Assembly: GCA_902495355.1 (NCBI GenBank)
Contig: CABUWV010000007.1
Span: forward strand, 68,003 to 132,002
Length of the DNA stretch: 64,000 bases
Direction: 5' to 3'
Source: an uncultured Collinsella sp.
GTDB taxonomy: Bacteria > Actinomycetota > Coriobacteriia > Coriobacteriales > Coriobacteriaceae
Shown here one piece after another: positions 15,338 to 25,341 of the stretch. How positions within the stretch are numbered: position 1 is the first letter of the stretch; each line of letters opens with the position of its first letter. The position numbers and the translations under genes were made by a program. Under the pieces are notes generated by a model. It was not told the DNA's origin and ran no database searches. It saw nothing but the letters and a program-made list of their open reading frames with translations.

Positions 15338-15558
15338 ATGACCTTGCTACAGCCTTCCGTGGGCTTGCCCGATTTTTGGGCCGGTTCGGGCTTTGAGGAC
15401 AAGTTACTGCAGGCCCAAGGCGATTTTTCGCTCAACGCGGGCCAGCACAGCGTGACCTATCTGCCAAACGACGAGATGATCGCTGCGGACTGCCCATCGC
15501 CACCTACGAGATGGAAGCCGAGAAGTACATCTACCGCGTGTACAAGTACGAGCTGTAG
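15338..15558 (+). pseudogene. Decayed gene fragment with a frameshift
   Basis: The frame from 15338 reads LLQPSVGLPDFWAGSGFEDKLLQAQGDFSLNAGQHSVTYLPNDEMIAAD, then loses protein-like character near 15488. The next frame at that point reads LPIATYEMEAEKYIYRVYKYEL and stops at 15558. Joining the two across a single-base shift gives a plausible protein C-terminus of about 73 residues. There is no convincing ribosome-binding site, so this is probably a 5'-truncated and frameshifted remnant. I do not recognise the family. Confidence 0.4.
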
Positions 15559-15748
15559 GGCCGCGCTTAGGTTTGACCAATGGAGTATGAAAACACGCCG
15601 TTCGCCGATGCCCCCTCCGCGAGTGGCAGCCATATGGTTTGATGTCAGAAACATATAGTTGTCGCTAGCCTGCTGGCGACGTTCTCCCTGATATCGGAGG
15701 TTCCAGGTATGTTTCGCGCTCCGTTAAACAACTATCGGTTGGGCTAAC

Positions 15749-16198
15749 ATGGGTCGCCGTGCTATTTCGATAGCCCTTGCAGTGGTCTGCCTGGCTGTGC
15801 TACTGGGCGCTACAGGGCTGTTTGCTATAAGCCGAGAAACGTCCTATATGCAGGAATGCGCTTCCGAAGGGTTTGCCATTGATGGTTTCTATCGGGATGA
15901 CAAAACGAGTCGGGAAACCCTGGCTTTTCTTGAGGAGGACAACTGTCGATGGCAGCTGGTCGACCAAGACGGAATCTGCACAGACGGACAGTTTAAGCGT
16001 ACGGATGACCCCAACATCCTGATATTAAAGAAGGAAAACGGCGAAGAATTCGGTACGGTCCACGTGGCGTATATGTCACGCCGACGCGAGCAGGGCCAGC
16101 TCTATCTATTTAGAGATAGCAAAGTGACCCGGTTTTATCTGGTGAGCACCGATCCGGCGTTTACGGTGGAGTCTGGCGATGTCGATGCGGACGTCTGA
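15749..16198 (+). CDS. Hypothetical membrane-anchored protein
   Basis: The 149-residue product starts with a short basic stretch and one hydrophobic helix (about residues 7-28, AISIALAVVCLAVLLGATGLFAI), which may be an uncleaved anchor or signal peptide. The remainder is a polar domain of about 115 residues with short beta-like segments (GFYRDDKTSRETLAFLEEDNCRWQLV, LYLFRDSKVTRFYLV). This looks like an extracytoplasmic beta-rich domain. I do not recognise a family. No strong ribosome-binding site precedes the ATG, and the upstream 190 bp hold no gene. The codon use is less GC-rich than in the neighbouring activase gene. Confidence 0.6.
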   Translation: MGRRAISIALAVVCLAVLLGATGLFAISRETSYMQECASEGFAIDGFYRDDKTSRETLAFLEEDNCRWQLVDQDGICTDGQFKRTDDPNILILKKENGEEFGTVHVAYMSRRREQGQLYLFRDSKVTRFYLVSTDPAFTVESGDVDADV

Positions 16199-16323
16199 TT
16201 CACGGCAATAAAACAGCGAGCGGGGCTCGGGTGTGAACTGCACCCCGCAATTTGCTCGTGTCCGTATCGCGTCTGCGCCTCGTCGTAACTTGCGTCCGTG
16301 CGAGCATTCATCCCGCGCCGGCA

Positions 16324-17463
16324 TCACTTCACATCAAACTCCACGCGATCGAGTTCGGGCACGTTGAGGTCAATGAGCTTGCGGCCGACGCGGCGGTCGT
16401 GTGCCCCAAGCGCCTCGCTTGTCGTCACATGGGCGACGATTTCGCGCTTTACAATGCCTTCCTCGTCCCCTTCGGTGGCCGAGGTCTCGACGGCGACGGT
16501 GTAATCCTTAAAGCCTGGCAGCACCGCCGCAAGCTCGCGCGTGGTTTCGGTGACGCCGTAGCCGTCCTGCACGCCGGCCTGCGCCGAGCCAATGGAACCC
16601 GCCGTCATAACAATGCAGGGGATGGTAAAAATCACCGTGCCCACAATGATGCGGCGGCGCACCTTGCGCGACAGCTCATCGACCTCGGCGTCTTCCTCGG
16701 CCGTTACGACGCCGTCGCCGTTGAGGTCGCGCTTGAGCGGTACACGCAAAAGAAGCAATACGGCTTCGGCTGCCAGCGCGATAAAGACGACGTTGATGCC
16801 AAACTCGTAAAGGGCCGAGAGGAACAGCGGCCCGCTCGCGATAGCGATGCCGTAACCAGCCGCGCACAGGGGCGGCATGAGCGCGGTGGCCACGGCCACG
16901 CCGGCGATGAGCGTGGCGGGTTCCTGGTCGCGCGAGTTGCCCAGGCCGCCCGCAAAGCCGCCCGCGAGCGCGACGGCAAGGTCCCATACGGTGGGTGTCG
17001 AGTTGTCGATGATGGCCGCCGTGGTGGTGCCAAGGGGCGAGAGCTTAAAGTACAGCGTGGACGTGACCAGGCAAAAGACCATTTGCAGCGCGAGACCGGC
17101 GACGGCCTCGACGGCAATCTCGCGGTCGAGCGTGGCGATGCCGTATGCCATGGCAAGGACCGAGCCCATGAGCGGGCAGATGAGCATGGCACCTACAATG
17201 GCGATGTCCGAGTCGATATCGAGACCGATGCTCGCGATGAGCATGGCGATGATGAGGATGCATAGGTGAGAGCCGGTCAGGCGTGCCCCGTTTACAAAGC
17301 GCTTGCGAATCACGTGGTAGGGCGCGCGACCCTCGCGAATGTTGAATGCGCGCTTTAAAAAGCGACCAGCCTGTTCGGCAGCCTCACTATGGGCAGGGCG
17401 GATGCCATGGCGCCGGTGATGGCGTTCACGCAGTCGCTTGATCTGTTGTTTGTCGAGTCCCAT
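16324..17463 (-). CDS. DUF389 (TIGR00341-type) membrane protein
   Basis: A 379-residue protein. After a basic N-terminal stretch, hydrophobic segments begin near residue 65 (LCILIIAMLIASIGLDIDSDIAIVGAMLICPLMGSVLAMAYGIA), the characteristic DUF389 motif, with about six membrane helices up to residue 230; then a cytoplasmic or extracytoplasmic tail. A DLNGDGVVTAEED loop near 237 resembles a calcium-binding EF-hand loop. The ATG at 17463 is preceded on the minus strand by GAGGTGG; the upstream frame extension has no such site. Function is unknown for the family. Confidence 0.8.
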   Translation of the reverse strand: MGLDKQQIKRLRERHHRRHGIRPAHSEAAEQAGRFLKRAFNIREGRAPYHVIRKRFVNGARLTGSHLCILIIAMLIASIGLDIDSDIAIVGAMLICPLMGSVLAMAYGIATLDREIAVEAVAGLALQMVFCLVTSTLYFKLSPLGTTTAAIIDNSTPTVWDLAVALAGGFAGGLGNSRDQEPATLIAGVAVATALMPPLCAAGYGIAIASGPLFLSALYEFGINVVFIALAAEAVLLLLRVPLKRDLNGDGVVTAEEDAEVDELSRKVRRRIIVGTVIFTIPCIVMTAGSIGSAQAGVQDGYGVTETTRELAAVLPGFKDYTVAVETSATEGDEEGIVKREIVAHVTTSEALGAHDRRVGRKLIDLNVPELDRVEFDVK

Positions 17464-17770
17464 GTCCACCTCGTTCCAGCGCGGTCCGCGCAACGCGCCC
17501 GTTGTCCTAACTCTACACCGTGGCGGGCGGGGTGTCTGTTGGATGCGGAATCCGATAGGGCGGATGACGCGGGAGCAAATGCAAATCACAGGTTCAATTC
17601 CATCCCGCGAGAATATGATGCACCAGCTCCTTCAAATGTGACGAAACTGTGAAGCACGAGAGCGTGAATTTCAAATAATACGCTGGTCGCCAATGTTGCG
17701 CAACAGAATTCAAAAATCGACAGCTACCGTTTGATACGTATGGATACATCCGTGTCAAAGGGAGAAAGCC
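17464..17770. other. Divergent intergenic region before the surface-protein gene
   Basis: This 307-bp gap separates the DUF389 gene (minus) and the surface-protein gene (plus). The right part is AT-richer than surrounding DNA and holds the 12-bp palindrome at 17694-17705, then a GGGAGAAAG ribosome-binding site before 17771. The left half holds nothing I can name. Confidence 0.5.
17694..17705. promoter_or_regulatory. Palindromic site TGTTGCGCAACA, copy 1
   Basis: Perfect 12-bp palindrome within CAATGTTGCGCAACA, ending 65 bp before the surface-protein start. The same 15 bases recur at 33902-33916, ending 75 bp before the start of another gene. The shared position suggests a common regulator. 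Confidence 0.45.
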
Positions 17771-20700
17771 ATGGCAAACTACAGTCCACAACACTTTGAG
17801 CCTCGGGCTAAGGCCGTCAACGTCAAGGGCGTTGCCAACCGCGCCGTCGCAACCGTTTTGACGGCGGGCCTCATCGCTCAGCCGCTCATGTCGCCGCTGG
17901 CGGCAATCGCGGCACCGTCAACCGATAACGGCGATTCTGTTCAGGGGGGGTAGTTCTGTAGAGAACACCGTTGTCGCCGGTAACCAAGCGGTCGCAAAGA
18001 CGGCTGCCCAGCTGGCCGAGGAGTCGGCAAAGCAGCTCAAGGACGCTCAGGCCGCCTACGATGCCGCCCAGAAGAAGGCCGACGCGGCGGGCCAGTCTCA
18101 AAAGCAGGCGCAGCAGCAAAAGAATCAGGCCTCGCAGGCAGTAAGCGACAACGAAATCGAGCAGAACGCAGCAGAAGTCGCCGCGCTCCAGGAGAAGATC
18201 GACGAGCTTAAGGCGGCCGTCGAAAAGACCGAGCAGCAGCAGAAGAAGCTGGGCGACCTCAACGATCAGCTCGATCAGGCCAACAAGAGTGTCGAGGATA
18301 AGACCCAGGCGCTCAAGGACGCCAAGGCAAAGCAGGATGAGGCCAAGAAGGCCCTCGACGATGCACAGGCCAAGCTCGAGGCCATGGGTATGGACGAGTA
18401 CGAGGCCGCCAAGAGGGCCGTCGAGGACGCGCAGGCAAAGCTCGATGACGCCAATAAGGCCGTTGCTACTGCACAGGCCAATCTGGACCAGGCCAAGGCT
18501 GCCGAGGCTAGCGCCCAGCAGGAAAAGAAGGACACTGAGGCCGCTCTGACGACTGCCCAGGCCAAGAAGCAGGAGACTGCCGCTGCGCTCGCAGCCGCAA
18601 CCACCGCGCGCGATAACGCCCAGCAGAAGTTCAACCAGGCGCAGGCCGCGCTCGATGCTGCCGTCTCGGGTACGGGTGTCGACCTGAGTGCGCTTGAGGC
18701 CGCCAAGATCGCTGCTGCTGGTGAGCTCAAGACCGCGCAGGCGGAGCTCAATGCCGCGACGGATGCCGACGCCACCGCACAGACAAATCTGCAGGCCGCC
18801 CAGGCTGCCGTCGCTGCCGCGCAGGAGAAGGCCAACGCCGCCAACGCTGCTGTGGCATCTGCCCAGTCTGCATACGATGCGGCAAACAAGGAGTACAAGG
18901 ACGCGGCCAGTAAGCGTGACGCCGCGAAGACGGCATACGAGCAGGCCCAGCAGACCGAGGCCGACAAGAAGGCTGAGTACGACCGACTCGTCGAGATTCG
19001 TCAGCAGAAGAGCAACGAGTTCGATCAGGCTCGTGCTGAAGTAACCGACGCGCACAATGCATACGACGCCGCAAACGCCGAGGTCGAGAAGCTTAACCAG
19101 CAGATTGCCGACCTCAAGTCGAACATGACCGTAGATCAGAATGTCATCAACCAGGGTATGTTCGGCTTCATGAACTACATCATCGGCGGCAGCCAGTTCA
19201 CGGCCACGCAGAAAAAGAATGCCCAGGAAGCCGCATCGATGCTGACCGGTGCCGCTGACAAGGCCGAATGGTATGACAAGTACGTCGATCAGGACATGTC
19301 TCGCGACACCAATCCGCTTTCCTTGGAGCAGATGCGCAACGCCCTGACCTACCTCGATACCCAGAACAACCTCCGCAAGGCGAACGGTCAGTCGGAGCTC
19401 AGCGTCAGCCTCCGCATGACTGCGGCAGCCGCACTTAATACATCATATTCATCGAACATCTGGGGACACTCGAACTGCTATTTCGATCAAGGTGAGAACC
19501 TTGCGGGCGGCGGCGGAGCATACACCGGAGGCGAAACCGAGGATACCCTCGGCTGGCCATATACCGGTCTCTACACCCAGGAGAAAGAGGCATTCGATAA
19601 GTACGTTGCACAGTATGGCGACGAACTCGGCAGCCACCGATATGATTCCTACTATATCTACCAGCACTACAACAGCATCTACCATGAGTGCGGACACTAT
19701 CTCAATATCATCGATGCCGGTGCGAAGGCTATCGGCATCGCAACTGGTAGCGGTAAGAACACCGATTCCGAGGTAACCATTTTCGACTATAGTGGAAGCA
19801 CGGGGCAGAAGGACTTCACTGTCTCCGAGTTCAAGAAGCTCGTCACCGACTATATCGATTCTGCTTACAATGCAGGCGGCACTCAGGAGCAGAAGGAGCA
19901 GCTGAAGCAGCTACAGAATAAGCTGGCGGAGGCGCAGAAGAACTTCGGGACTGCCGGAACGGCTTATTCTGACGCATTGGATAAGCAAGAAAGCTCTCGC
20001 GACGCCTATACCGCGGCCGACACGAACATGAACACCGCCAAGGGCGAGTATGAGAAGGCTAAGTCCGGTACCGCCGCCGCGAAGACGGCATACGACGCTG
20101 CGAAGGACGCACTCGGCGGAATCGACATCGAGTCCCTCAAGCAGAACCTCGATGCCGCCAAGGCCGAGGCCGCTACTGCCCAGGCGGCTCTCGATAAGGC
20201 AAACGCCACGCTTGCTGACAGTAAGACGAAGGCAGCCGAGGCCGCTGCTCACAAGGCGAAGGCTCGCAGCGCCCGCGATGCCGCCAAGGCAAAGTCCGAA
20301 CAGGCCAATGAGGCGTATGACAACGCTACCGCTTCGGTCAAGGACCTTGCCGCCAAGTGCGATGCCGCCAAGACGGATCTTGCGAACAAGCAGGGCACGC
20401 TTAACGATGCCAAGAAGGCCGACGACACTGCCCAGGCTGGCGTTGACAAGGCTCAGGCCGCAGATGTGCACGCCGCGACCGCTCTTTCGGGCGCCAAGCA
20501 GGCAGTTGCCGCCAAGACGCAGACCCTGTCCGACGCACAGGCGAAGGCCAAGGCTGCCGAGGGCGAACTGGCCGGCGCAAACAAGGCCTTCGAGCGCTTC
20601 GCTGGAGCCCAGAAGGCGGTCGACGACGCCAAGGCCGCCTATGACGCCGCCGTCGCCGGTGTCGCCGATGCCCAGAAGCAGCTCGAGGCCGCCAACGAAG

Positions 20701-21224
20701 CCGTCGTCGATGCGACCTTCGAGATCGTCGAGGCCAAGGCCGAGCTTGCCAACGACGAGGCGCTCAAGGCCGATCTTGAGGCTGTCGACCACAAGGCATC
20801 CCTTGCCGCGGGCACGACGGGCAACGAGAAGCTGGTCAAGCTGAACGCTGCCTACGCTCGCTATAAGGCCGCCGTCGATGCCGCCGCTGGCCTCAAGGCT
20901 GCTCTGAGCGATGCCGATGCCAAGCTGTCCGATGCCAACGACGCCTATGCCGCCGCGCTTGCCGAGCTCGGAGATGCCAAGGATGCCCTGGCTGCCGCTC
21001 AGGCCGAGTACGACAAGTATCATCCCAAGGCTGAGCCGCAGGCCAAGCCTCAGGTTGCGCAGGCTGCTGCAAAGGCCCCCGTTGCCAAGAAACAGGCTGC
21101 GCCTGCCGCGCTCGCCCAGACTGGCGACAATTCCGCGCTTGCGGGCGAGGTGTTCGTCATCGGCGGTGTGACGCTCGTGGCAGCGGGCGTGACGCTGGGC
21201 GATCGTCGTCGCAAGCAGATGTAG
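17771..21224 (+). CDS. Secreted CAP-domain coiled-coil surface protein, frame interrupted at a G7 tract
   Basis: The first frame (17771-17953) encodes MANYSPQHF..., a signal peptide with hydrophobic core near residues 22-42 (VATVLTAGLIAQPLMSPLAAIAAP), and stops right after seven Gs (17944-17950). Removing one G joins it to a frame that stays open to 21224, giving about 1150 residues. That protein has long Ala/Lys/Glu/Gln coiled coils (about 60-490), a CAP/SCP-like domain (about 515-695, with HSNCYFDQGENLAGG and CGHYLNIID), more coiled coil, and a C-terminal sorting signal LAQTGD, hydrophobic helix and DRRRKQM tail. The downstream part alone could start at ATG 18384 but would lack a signal. 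Most likely a sortase-anchored adhesin that is phase-variable, or a recent pseudogene. Confidence 0.8.
17944..17950 (+). repeat. G7 homopolymer at the frameshift point
   Basis: Seven consecutive Gs occur just after the signal-peptide region, followed directly by an in-frame TAG. Loss of one G gives GGSSVENTVVAG and a continuous long frame, so slipped-strand change in this tract would switch the surface protein on. A sequencing or assembly error cannot be excluded. Confidence 0.7.
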
Positions 21225-21291
21225 CGTTTCGAGCGTAGATTCTGCAACGAACTTCGGTTCATAGCAGGAACGCTTCGATAGCTTAACCGAT

Positions 21292-21332
21292 AAGGCCGGC
21301 GCGCTGTTAAACGCAGCGCGCCGGCCTTTCTT
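21292..21332 (+). terminator. Terminator of the surface-protein gene
   Basis: AAGGCCGGCGCGCTG and CAGCGCGCCGGCCTT form a long GC-rich stem followed by TCTTTG. It lies about 70 bases after the stop. Confidence 0.85.
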
Positions 21333-21343
21333 TGTTTCGATAT

Positions 21344-21384
21344 CAAAAAGCCCGGTCAGCAGCCGCAGAAGCTACCGACCGGGC
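21344..21384 (-). terminator. Terminator of the OPT transporter gene
   Basis: Read on the minus strand, GCCCGGTCGGTAG and the arm ending CTGACCGGGC are followed by TTTTTGAT. It lies after the OPT stop codon and backs onto the plus-strand terminator of the surface-protein gene. Confidence 0.8.
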
Positions 21385-21425
21385 AAGCCGTAGGCAATAT
21401 GGTTGCTGTCGAGCAGCTGCTCGAC

Positions 21426-23129
21426 TTAGCCCAGCAGGCTTAAGCCCACGGAGACAAACGCCAGGATAACGCCGACGATGGACTCGCCGCCGAGCAGGCC
21501 GCTGGCGACAACCAGGCCCTGTTCCTGGAAGGCGGCGTCCTTGGCAGCCCTCTCCTCGTCAGAAAGACCAGCGGTGGCGTCGCGGTGGGCGGACCACTTG
21601 TCGTAGGCGAGCTTGACGCAGGAGCCCAGGAATGCCGTGAGTGACATGTAGAACGGCAGGTACACGCCCAGGCCGATCATCATGGCCGGAATACCGAGCC
21701 AGTACATGACGATGCCGGCGATAAAGCCGCCAACGAACCACGGCACGCTCGGGATGCCCGAGACCATGGTGGCGACGACGCTTGCCTGCGCGGCGACAAA
21801 GCTCTTGTCGGGGCCAAAGGCGTCCGGGCCATAGGCGGTGACGAGCGCGACCATGACGGCGGCGGCGACCAGGGCGCCCACGATGCCGCCAATGGCTTGG
21901 CCGATCCACTGCGCACGCGGGTTGGTGCCCAGCACGGCGCCGGCCTTAAAGTCGTTCATGACGTCGCCCGCAAGGCCGCACGCCACGGCTACGATGCCAG
22001 CGATAAAGAACAGCTTGACCTGAGCGATCTGAGCGAAGGCAGCCACGATGAGCATAACGATGAGGCCAAAGATTTCCATGGGGTCGATGCCCGTCTGGCC
22101 GCAGCTCTGTGCGCTCATGATGGTGGTGACAAAGGTGAACAGCGTCACGATGACGGCCGGAACGGGGCCAAGGTCAAGCACGATGGCGATGATCACGGCG
22201 ATGGCGGCAGCGCCCAGGCCGATGATGCCGGCGTCGAGCTTAAGGGAGCCCGAGATGAGCGACTGCTCGTCGGTGTCGGTGGAGCTGTCGGCGGCAAGAC
22301 CGCGGACGATACCGGCGACCTGCGGCAGGATGTCCTTGAGGACGACGGCGACGCCAAAGCCCATCATGAGGCCCATGCCCAGGGACTTGACGATGCCCTG
22401 TGCAGTCACAACGTCGAACAGACCGGCAGCGGTGCCGCCCACGATGATGCCAAAGTTGCCCAGCAGGGCGCCGGCAAACCAGAAGGCGACCGGGGCGAAG
22501 CCCACGAGGAAGCCGACGGAGAGCAGCATGGGCGAGTTGTAGATACCAAAGGTCACGCCGGGGATGTTGAGCGTGCATAGCATACTGGGCACAATGCCCA
22601 GGGCGTCGCGCAGCACGCTATAGATGCCGGCGATGGCCATGGAGCCAAAGAGCTGCTTGCCGGTTTTGCCGCCGGCCTCGGTTGCGCGCAGGGTCTGGGC
22701 AGCGGCGTTGCCGGTGGGGAACTCAAGCGCGGCGTCCACGATAAAGTGACGGTGGATGAGCGCGGTGGCCAGCAGGCCCAGGATGGTGCCGGCGAGTGCC
22801 ACGATAAACATGTCGAGCCAGCTGATCTGGTCGGCATAGCCCAGCATCCAAGCGCCCGGGATGGTAAACGCCAGGCCGCCGGCGACCATGGCGCCCGCGG
22901 ACATGATGGTGTGGGTGACGTTGGCCTCGTTGAGGCTGGCGTTGCCCATGAGCTTCAGGAAGAACAGCGAGATGACGGCAGCGAAGACGATCGGCCAGGG
23001 GAGTGCGCCCATCTTGAGGGCGGTGTAGGCCGAGCTTGCCGTGATGATCACGCAGCCAAGGACGCCGATGACGACGCCACGCAGCGTGAGTTGCCCGCGC
23101 ATCGAAGCACGGTTCGAGGGATTGCTCAT
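21426..23129 (-). CDS. OPT-family oligopeptide/metal-chelate transporter
   Basis: A 567-residue integral membrane protein with about fourteen hydrophobic segments. Family features include the N-terminal LTLRGVVIGVLGCVIITASSAYTALKMGALPWPIVFAAVIS (about 14-54), NEANVTHTIMSAGAMVAGGLAFTIP near residue 68, and EFPTGNAAAQTLRATEAGG near 137, which mark the prokaryotic OPT branch. These move oligopeptides or siderophore-like metal chelates by proton coupling. AAAGGAG precedes the ATG at 23129 on the minus strand. No accessory genes are adjacent, so the substrate is open. Confidence 0.88.
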   Translation of the reverse strand: MSNPSNRASMRGQLTLRGVVIGVLGCVIITASSAYTALKMGALPWPIVFAAVISLFFLKLMGNASLNEANVTHTIMSAGAMVAGGLAFTIPGAWMLGYADQISWLDMFIVALAGTILGLLATALIHRHFIVDAALEFPTGNAAAQTLRATEAGGKTGKQLFGSMAIAGIYSVLRDALGIVPSMLCTLNIPGVTFGIYNSPMLLSVGFLVGFAPVAFWFAGALLGNFGIIVGGTAAGLFDVVTAQGIVKSLGMGLMMGFGVAVVLKDILPQVAGIVRGLAADSSTDTDEQSLISGSLKLDAGIIGLGAAAIAVIIAIVLDLGPVPAVIVTLFTFVTTIMSAQSCGQTGIDPMEIFGLIVMLIVAAFAQIAQVKLFFIAGIVAVACGLAGDVMNDFKAGAVLGTNPRAQWIGQAIGGIVGALVAAAVMVALVTAYGPDAFGPDKSFVAAQASVVATMVSGIPSVPWFVGGFIAGIVMYWLGIPAMMIGLGVYLPFYMSLTAFLGSCVKLAYDKWSAHRDATAGLSDEERAAKDAAFQEQGLVVASGLLGGESIVGVILAFVSVGLSLLG

Positions 23130-23321
23130 ATAAAACTCCTTTGCGTATATCCGCTTCCTCCGGGAGCGCCGCTACGGATACGGCGCGGGAAGTCGGGTTA
23201 CCAAGGGCCGCCGCGTGAGCTCGCGCGCGACCGCGCACCAGTATAGCCGCAAGCTAGTCATTTTGGGATGACTGGTTTAGGTAGGCGATATACTGCTGGG
23301 CAGACGAAAGGAGCGCCGACG

Positions 23322-24173
23322 ATGCTTAATGGGTGCGCATATATATTGACGGTCGACGTGGGCAACACGTTCATTCGCTTTGGCCTATTTGCCGAGGATT
23401 CGGCTGCGGCGCAGGAATGTCCGCTTGCGACGTGCGAGATCACGACGCCGTCGAGCATCACGGCCGATGAGGCTCGTATGAGGCTCGCGCAGGTCATGGG
23501 CGCGCTGTCAGCCGATGCGGGCGTGCCGGGTGCACTCGTTCCCGCGGCCGCAGTGCTGAGCTGCGTGGTGCCGGCGCTCGAACGCCCGTGGAAGGCGGCT
23601 CTTTCCCGTACCTGCACGGGGCGCGTGCTCACCGTGGGGCCGGGACTTAAGACCGGCATACCCGTGCACTACGATGACCCGGCCGAGATCGGCCCCGACC
23701 GCATCGCCGATGCCGTGGCGGCCCGTGCCGTCTACGGCTCTCCGTGCATCGTGATCGACCTGGGCACGACGACCAATATCGAGGTCATCGATACGCACGG
23801 AACCTTTGTCGGCGGCGTCATCGCGCCGGGTCTGGCACTTGGCGCCCGCTCGCTTTCGGCCGCTGCGGCGCGCCTGCCGCAGGTCGAGCCCTCGGCACCC
23901 ACGCATGTGATCGGTCGCAACACGCGCGAGGCCATGCGCTCGGGCGTGGTCTTGGGCGAGGTGGCCCGCATCGACGGCATGCTCGATATGGTGCTTGCCG
24001 AGATGCGCGCGACCAAGGCGGCGGGGGAGGGCGACGTGCCCATCGTCATTACCGGCGACGACGCCGAGGCGCTCGCGTTGCTGGTCGGCCATAGCCTGAC
24101 GGTTGACGACGCGCTGACGTTGCGGGGTCTCGCCGAGCTCTACCACATCAACCAAAAGCCCCGCCGCGTGTAA
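23322..24173 (+). CDS. coaX: Type III pantothenate kinase
   Basis: CoaX phosphorylates pantothenate, the first step of coenzyme A synthesis, without feedback by CoA. The 283-residue product shows the ASKHA phosphate-1 motif TVDVGNTFIRFGLF (about 9-22), the pantothenate-site GPDRIADAVAA near residue 125, and IVIDLGTTTNIEVID plus GGVIAPGLALGARSLSAAAARLP near 143-185. It is slightly longer than typical (about 255-260). GAAAGGAG lies eight bases before the ATG at 23322; the frame upstream to 23268 has no such site. A TATACT hexamer lies about 30 bases further upstream. Confidence 0.93.
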   Translation: MLNGCAYILTVDVGNTFIRFGLFAEDSAAAQECPLATCEITTPSSITADEARMRLAQVMGALSADAGVPGALVPAAAVLSCVVPALERPWKAALSRTCTGRVLTVGPGLKTGIPVHYDDPAEIGPDRIADAVAARAVYGSPCIVIDLGTTTNIEVIDTHGTFVGGVIAPGLALGARSLSAAAARLPQVEPSAPTHVIGRNTREAMRSGVVLGEVARIDGMLDMVLAEMRATKAAGEGDVPIVITGDDAEALALLVGHSLTVDDALTLRGLAELYHINQKPRRV

Positions 24174-24257
24174 AAGTGAGGGCGCCGGTGGGACAAACGC
24201 CCCCACCTTTCACCTGCTACAATGGGTCAAACTATTGCGATTTCGGAGGTGTCTGCC

Positions 24258-24782
24258 ATGTCGGACGATCTTCATCAAACTTCGTCAGGCAAGCGCCTGG
24301 ACGTCATTAGCTGGGACGAGTTCTTTATGAGCGTGGCCATCGCCGCGCAGCGCCGCAGCAAGGACCCCAACACGCAGGTGGGTGCGTGCATCGCCAACAC
24401 CAACCACCGCATCCTTTCGGTGGGCTACAACGGTACACCCTCGGCGCTCAACGACGACTTTTTTCCGTGGGGTACGAGCGACGACCCGCTGCAGGACAAG
24501 CACAACTACGTGGTCCATGCCGAGGCCAACGCCGTGCTCAACTACCGTGGCTCGCTCAAGGACCTCGAGGGTTCCACGGTCTACGTCACGCTGTTCCCGT
24601 GCCATGACTGCGCCAAGATTTTGGCGCAGGTGGGCGTGGGCGAGGTTGTCTACCTGGACAACAAGTACGCCGACACCGATGACGGACGCATCAGCCGCCG
24701 CATCCTCGACTCCTGTGGCATCAGCTACCGCCAGGTTATCGTCGATGTTCACATCGGCACCGAGGGGCGGGCTCAGCAGTAG
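24258..24782 (+). CDS. Deoxycytidylate deaminase-type cytidine deaminase
   Basis: A 174-residue zinc deaminase. The catalytic HAEANAVLNY near residue 92 supplies the zinc histidine and glutamate, and PCHDCAKILAQVGVGEVVYLDN near residue 115 supplies the two cysteines. Sequence DPNTQVGACIAN...GYNGTP is typical of dCMP deaminase/ComEB proteins, which make dUMP for thymidylate synthesis. GGAGGTG precedes the ATG at 24258, and a TACAAT hexamer at 24218-24223 fits a -10 box; the frame upstream to 24222 would start within that promoter. Separate from coaX by about 85 bp. Confidence 0.88.
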   Translation: MSDDLHQTSSGKRLDVISWDEFFMSVAIAAQRRSKDPNTQVGACIANTNHRILSVGYNGTPSALNDDFFPWGTSDDPLQDKHNYVVHAEANAVLNYRGSLKDLEGSTVYVTLFPCHDCAKILAQVGVGEVVYLDNKYADTDDGRISRRILDSCGISYRQVIVDVHIGTEGRAQQ

Positions 24783-24953
24783 CGCGTGGCAACGCCAGCT
24801 GGCAACAAAAGGCAGCCAAAAGAGCCCCGTCCCAAATTGACTGCTCGTGAAAGTCGTGTCCGCGCGCATGGACGGCTCGTGAGCGGGTACACGGCTGTAG
24901 TAACATAGCTCTGTCCGCGGGCGCGCCCGCGTTATTGTGAGAAAGGAGCCCCT

Positions 24954-25232
24954 GTGGCTGTTAACGAAGAGCTGCTTAAGAAGGTTCTTGAAGAGATTCG
25001 CCCCAACCTACAGGCCGACGGCGGCGACATGGAGTATATAGGCGTTGATGACGAGGGCGTCGTCAAGCTGGAGCTTCAGGGCGCCTGTGCCGGTTGTCCC
25101 ATGAGCGCCCTGACGCTTTCCATGGGCATCGAGCGTATCCTCAAGGAGCACGTGCCCGGCGTTACGCGTGTCGAGCAGGTCAATGCCTCCGGCGAGACCG
25201 ATGACCTGTACGACGAGTATGCGCCGTTCTAA
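24954..25232 (+). CDS. NifU-like iron-sulfur scaffold protein (Nfu)
   Basis: A 92-residue single-domain protein equivalent to the NifU C-terminal domain. The CxxC cluster site is in LELQGACAGCPMSALTLSMGIERIL at about residues 37-62, and LEEIRPNLQADGGDMEYI near the start is a family signature. It assembles or delivers Fe-S clusters to apoproteins, a plausible need for an anaerobe with many Fe-S enzymes. It starts with GTG at 24954, six bases after GAAAGGAG. No suf or isc genes are adjacent. Confidence 0.9.
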   Translation: MAVNEELLKKVLEEIRPNLQADGGDMEYIGVDDEGVVKLELQGACAGCPMSALTLSMGIERILKEHVPGVTRVEQVNASGETDDLYDEYAPF

Positions 25233-25341
25233 GAAGTGAAAGCTGCGGGCGATATGCTCCGCATAGACGTCACGCCCGAATATGCGGCTGCGAGCGCAAG
25301 GCCCGCGGCCGCATTTGTATGTAGGGAGCAGGGGGACCGAT

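Noticed and set aside
18384..21224. The long surface-protein frame as an independent gene starting at ATG 18384
   Set aside because: There is no ribosome-binding site or signal peptide there, and the frame is open upstream to the G7 tract with the same coiled-coil composition, so it is the continuation of the 17771 gene.
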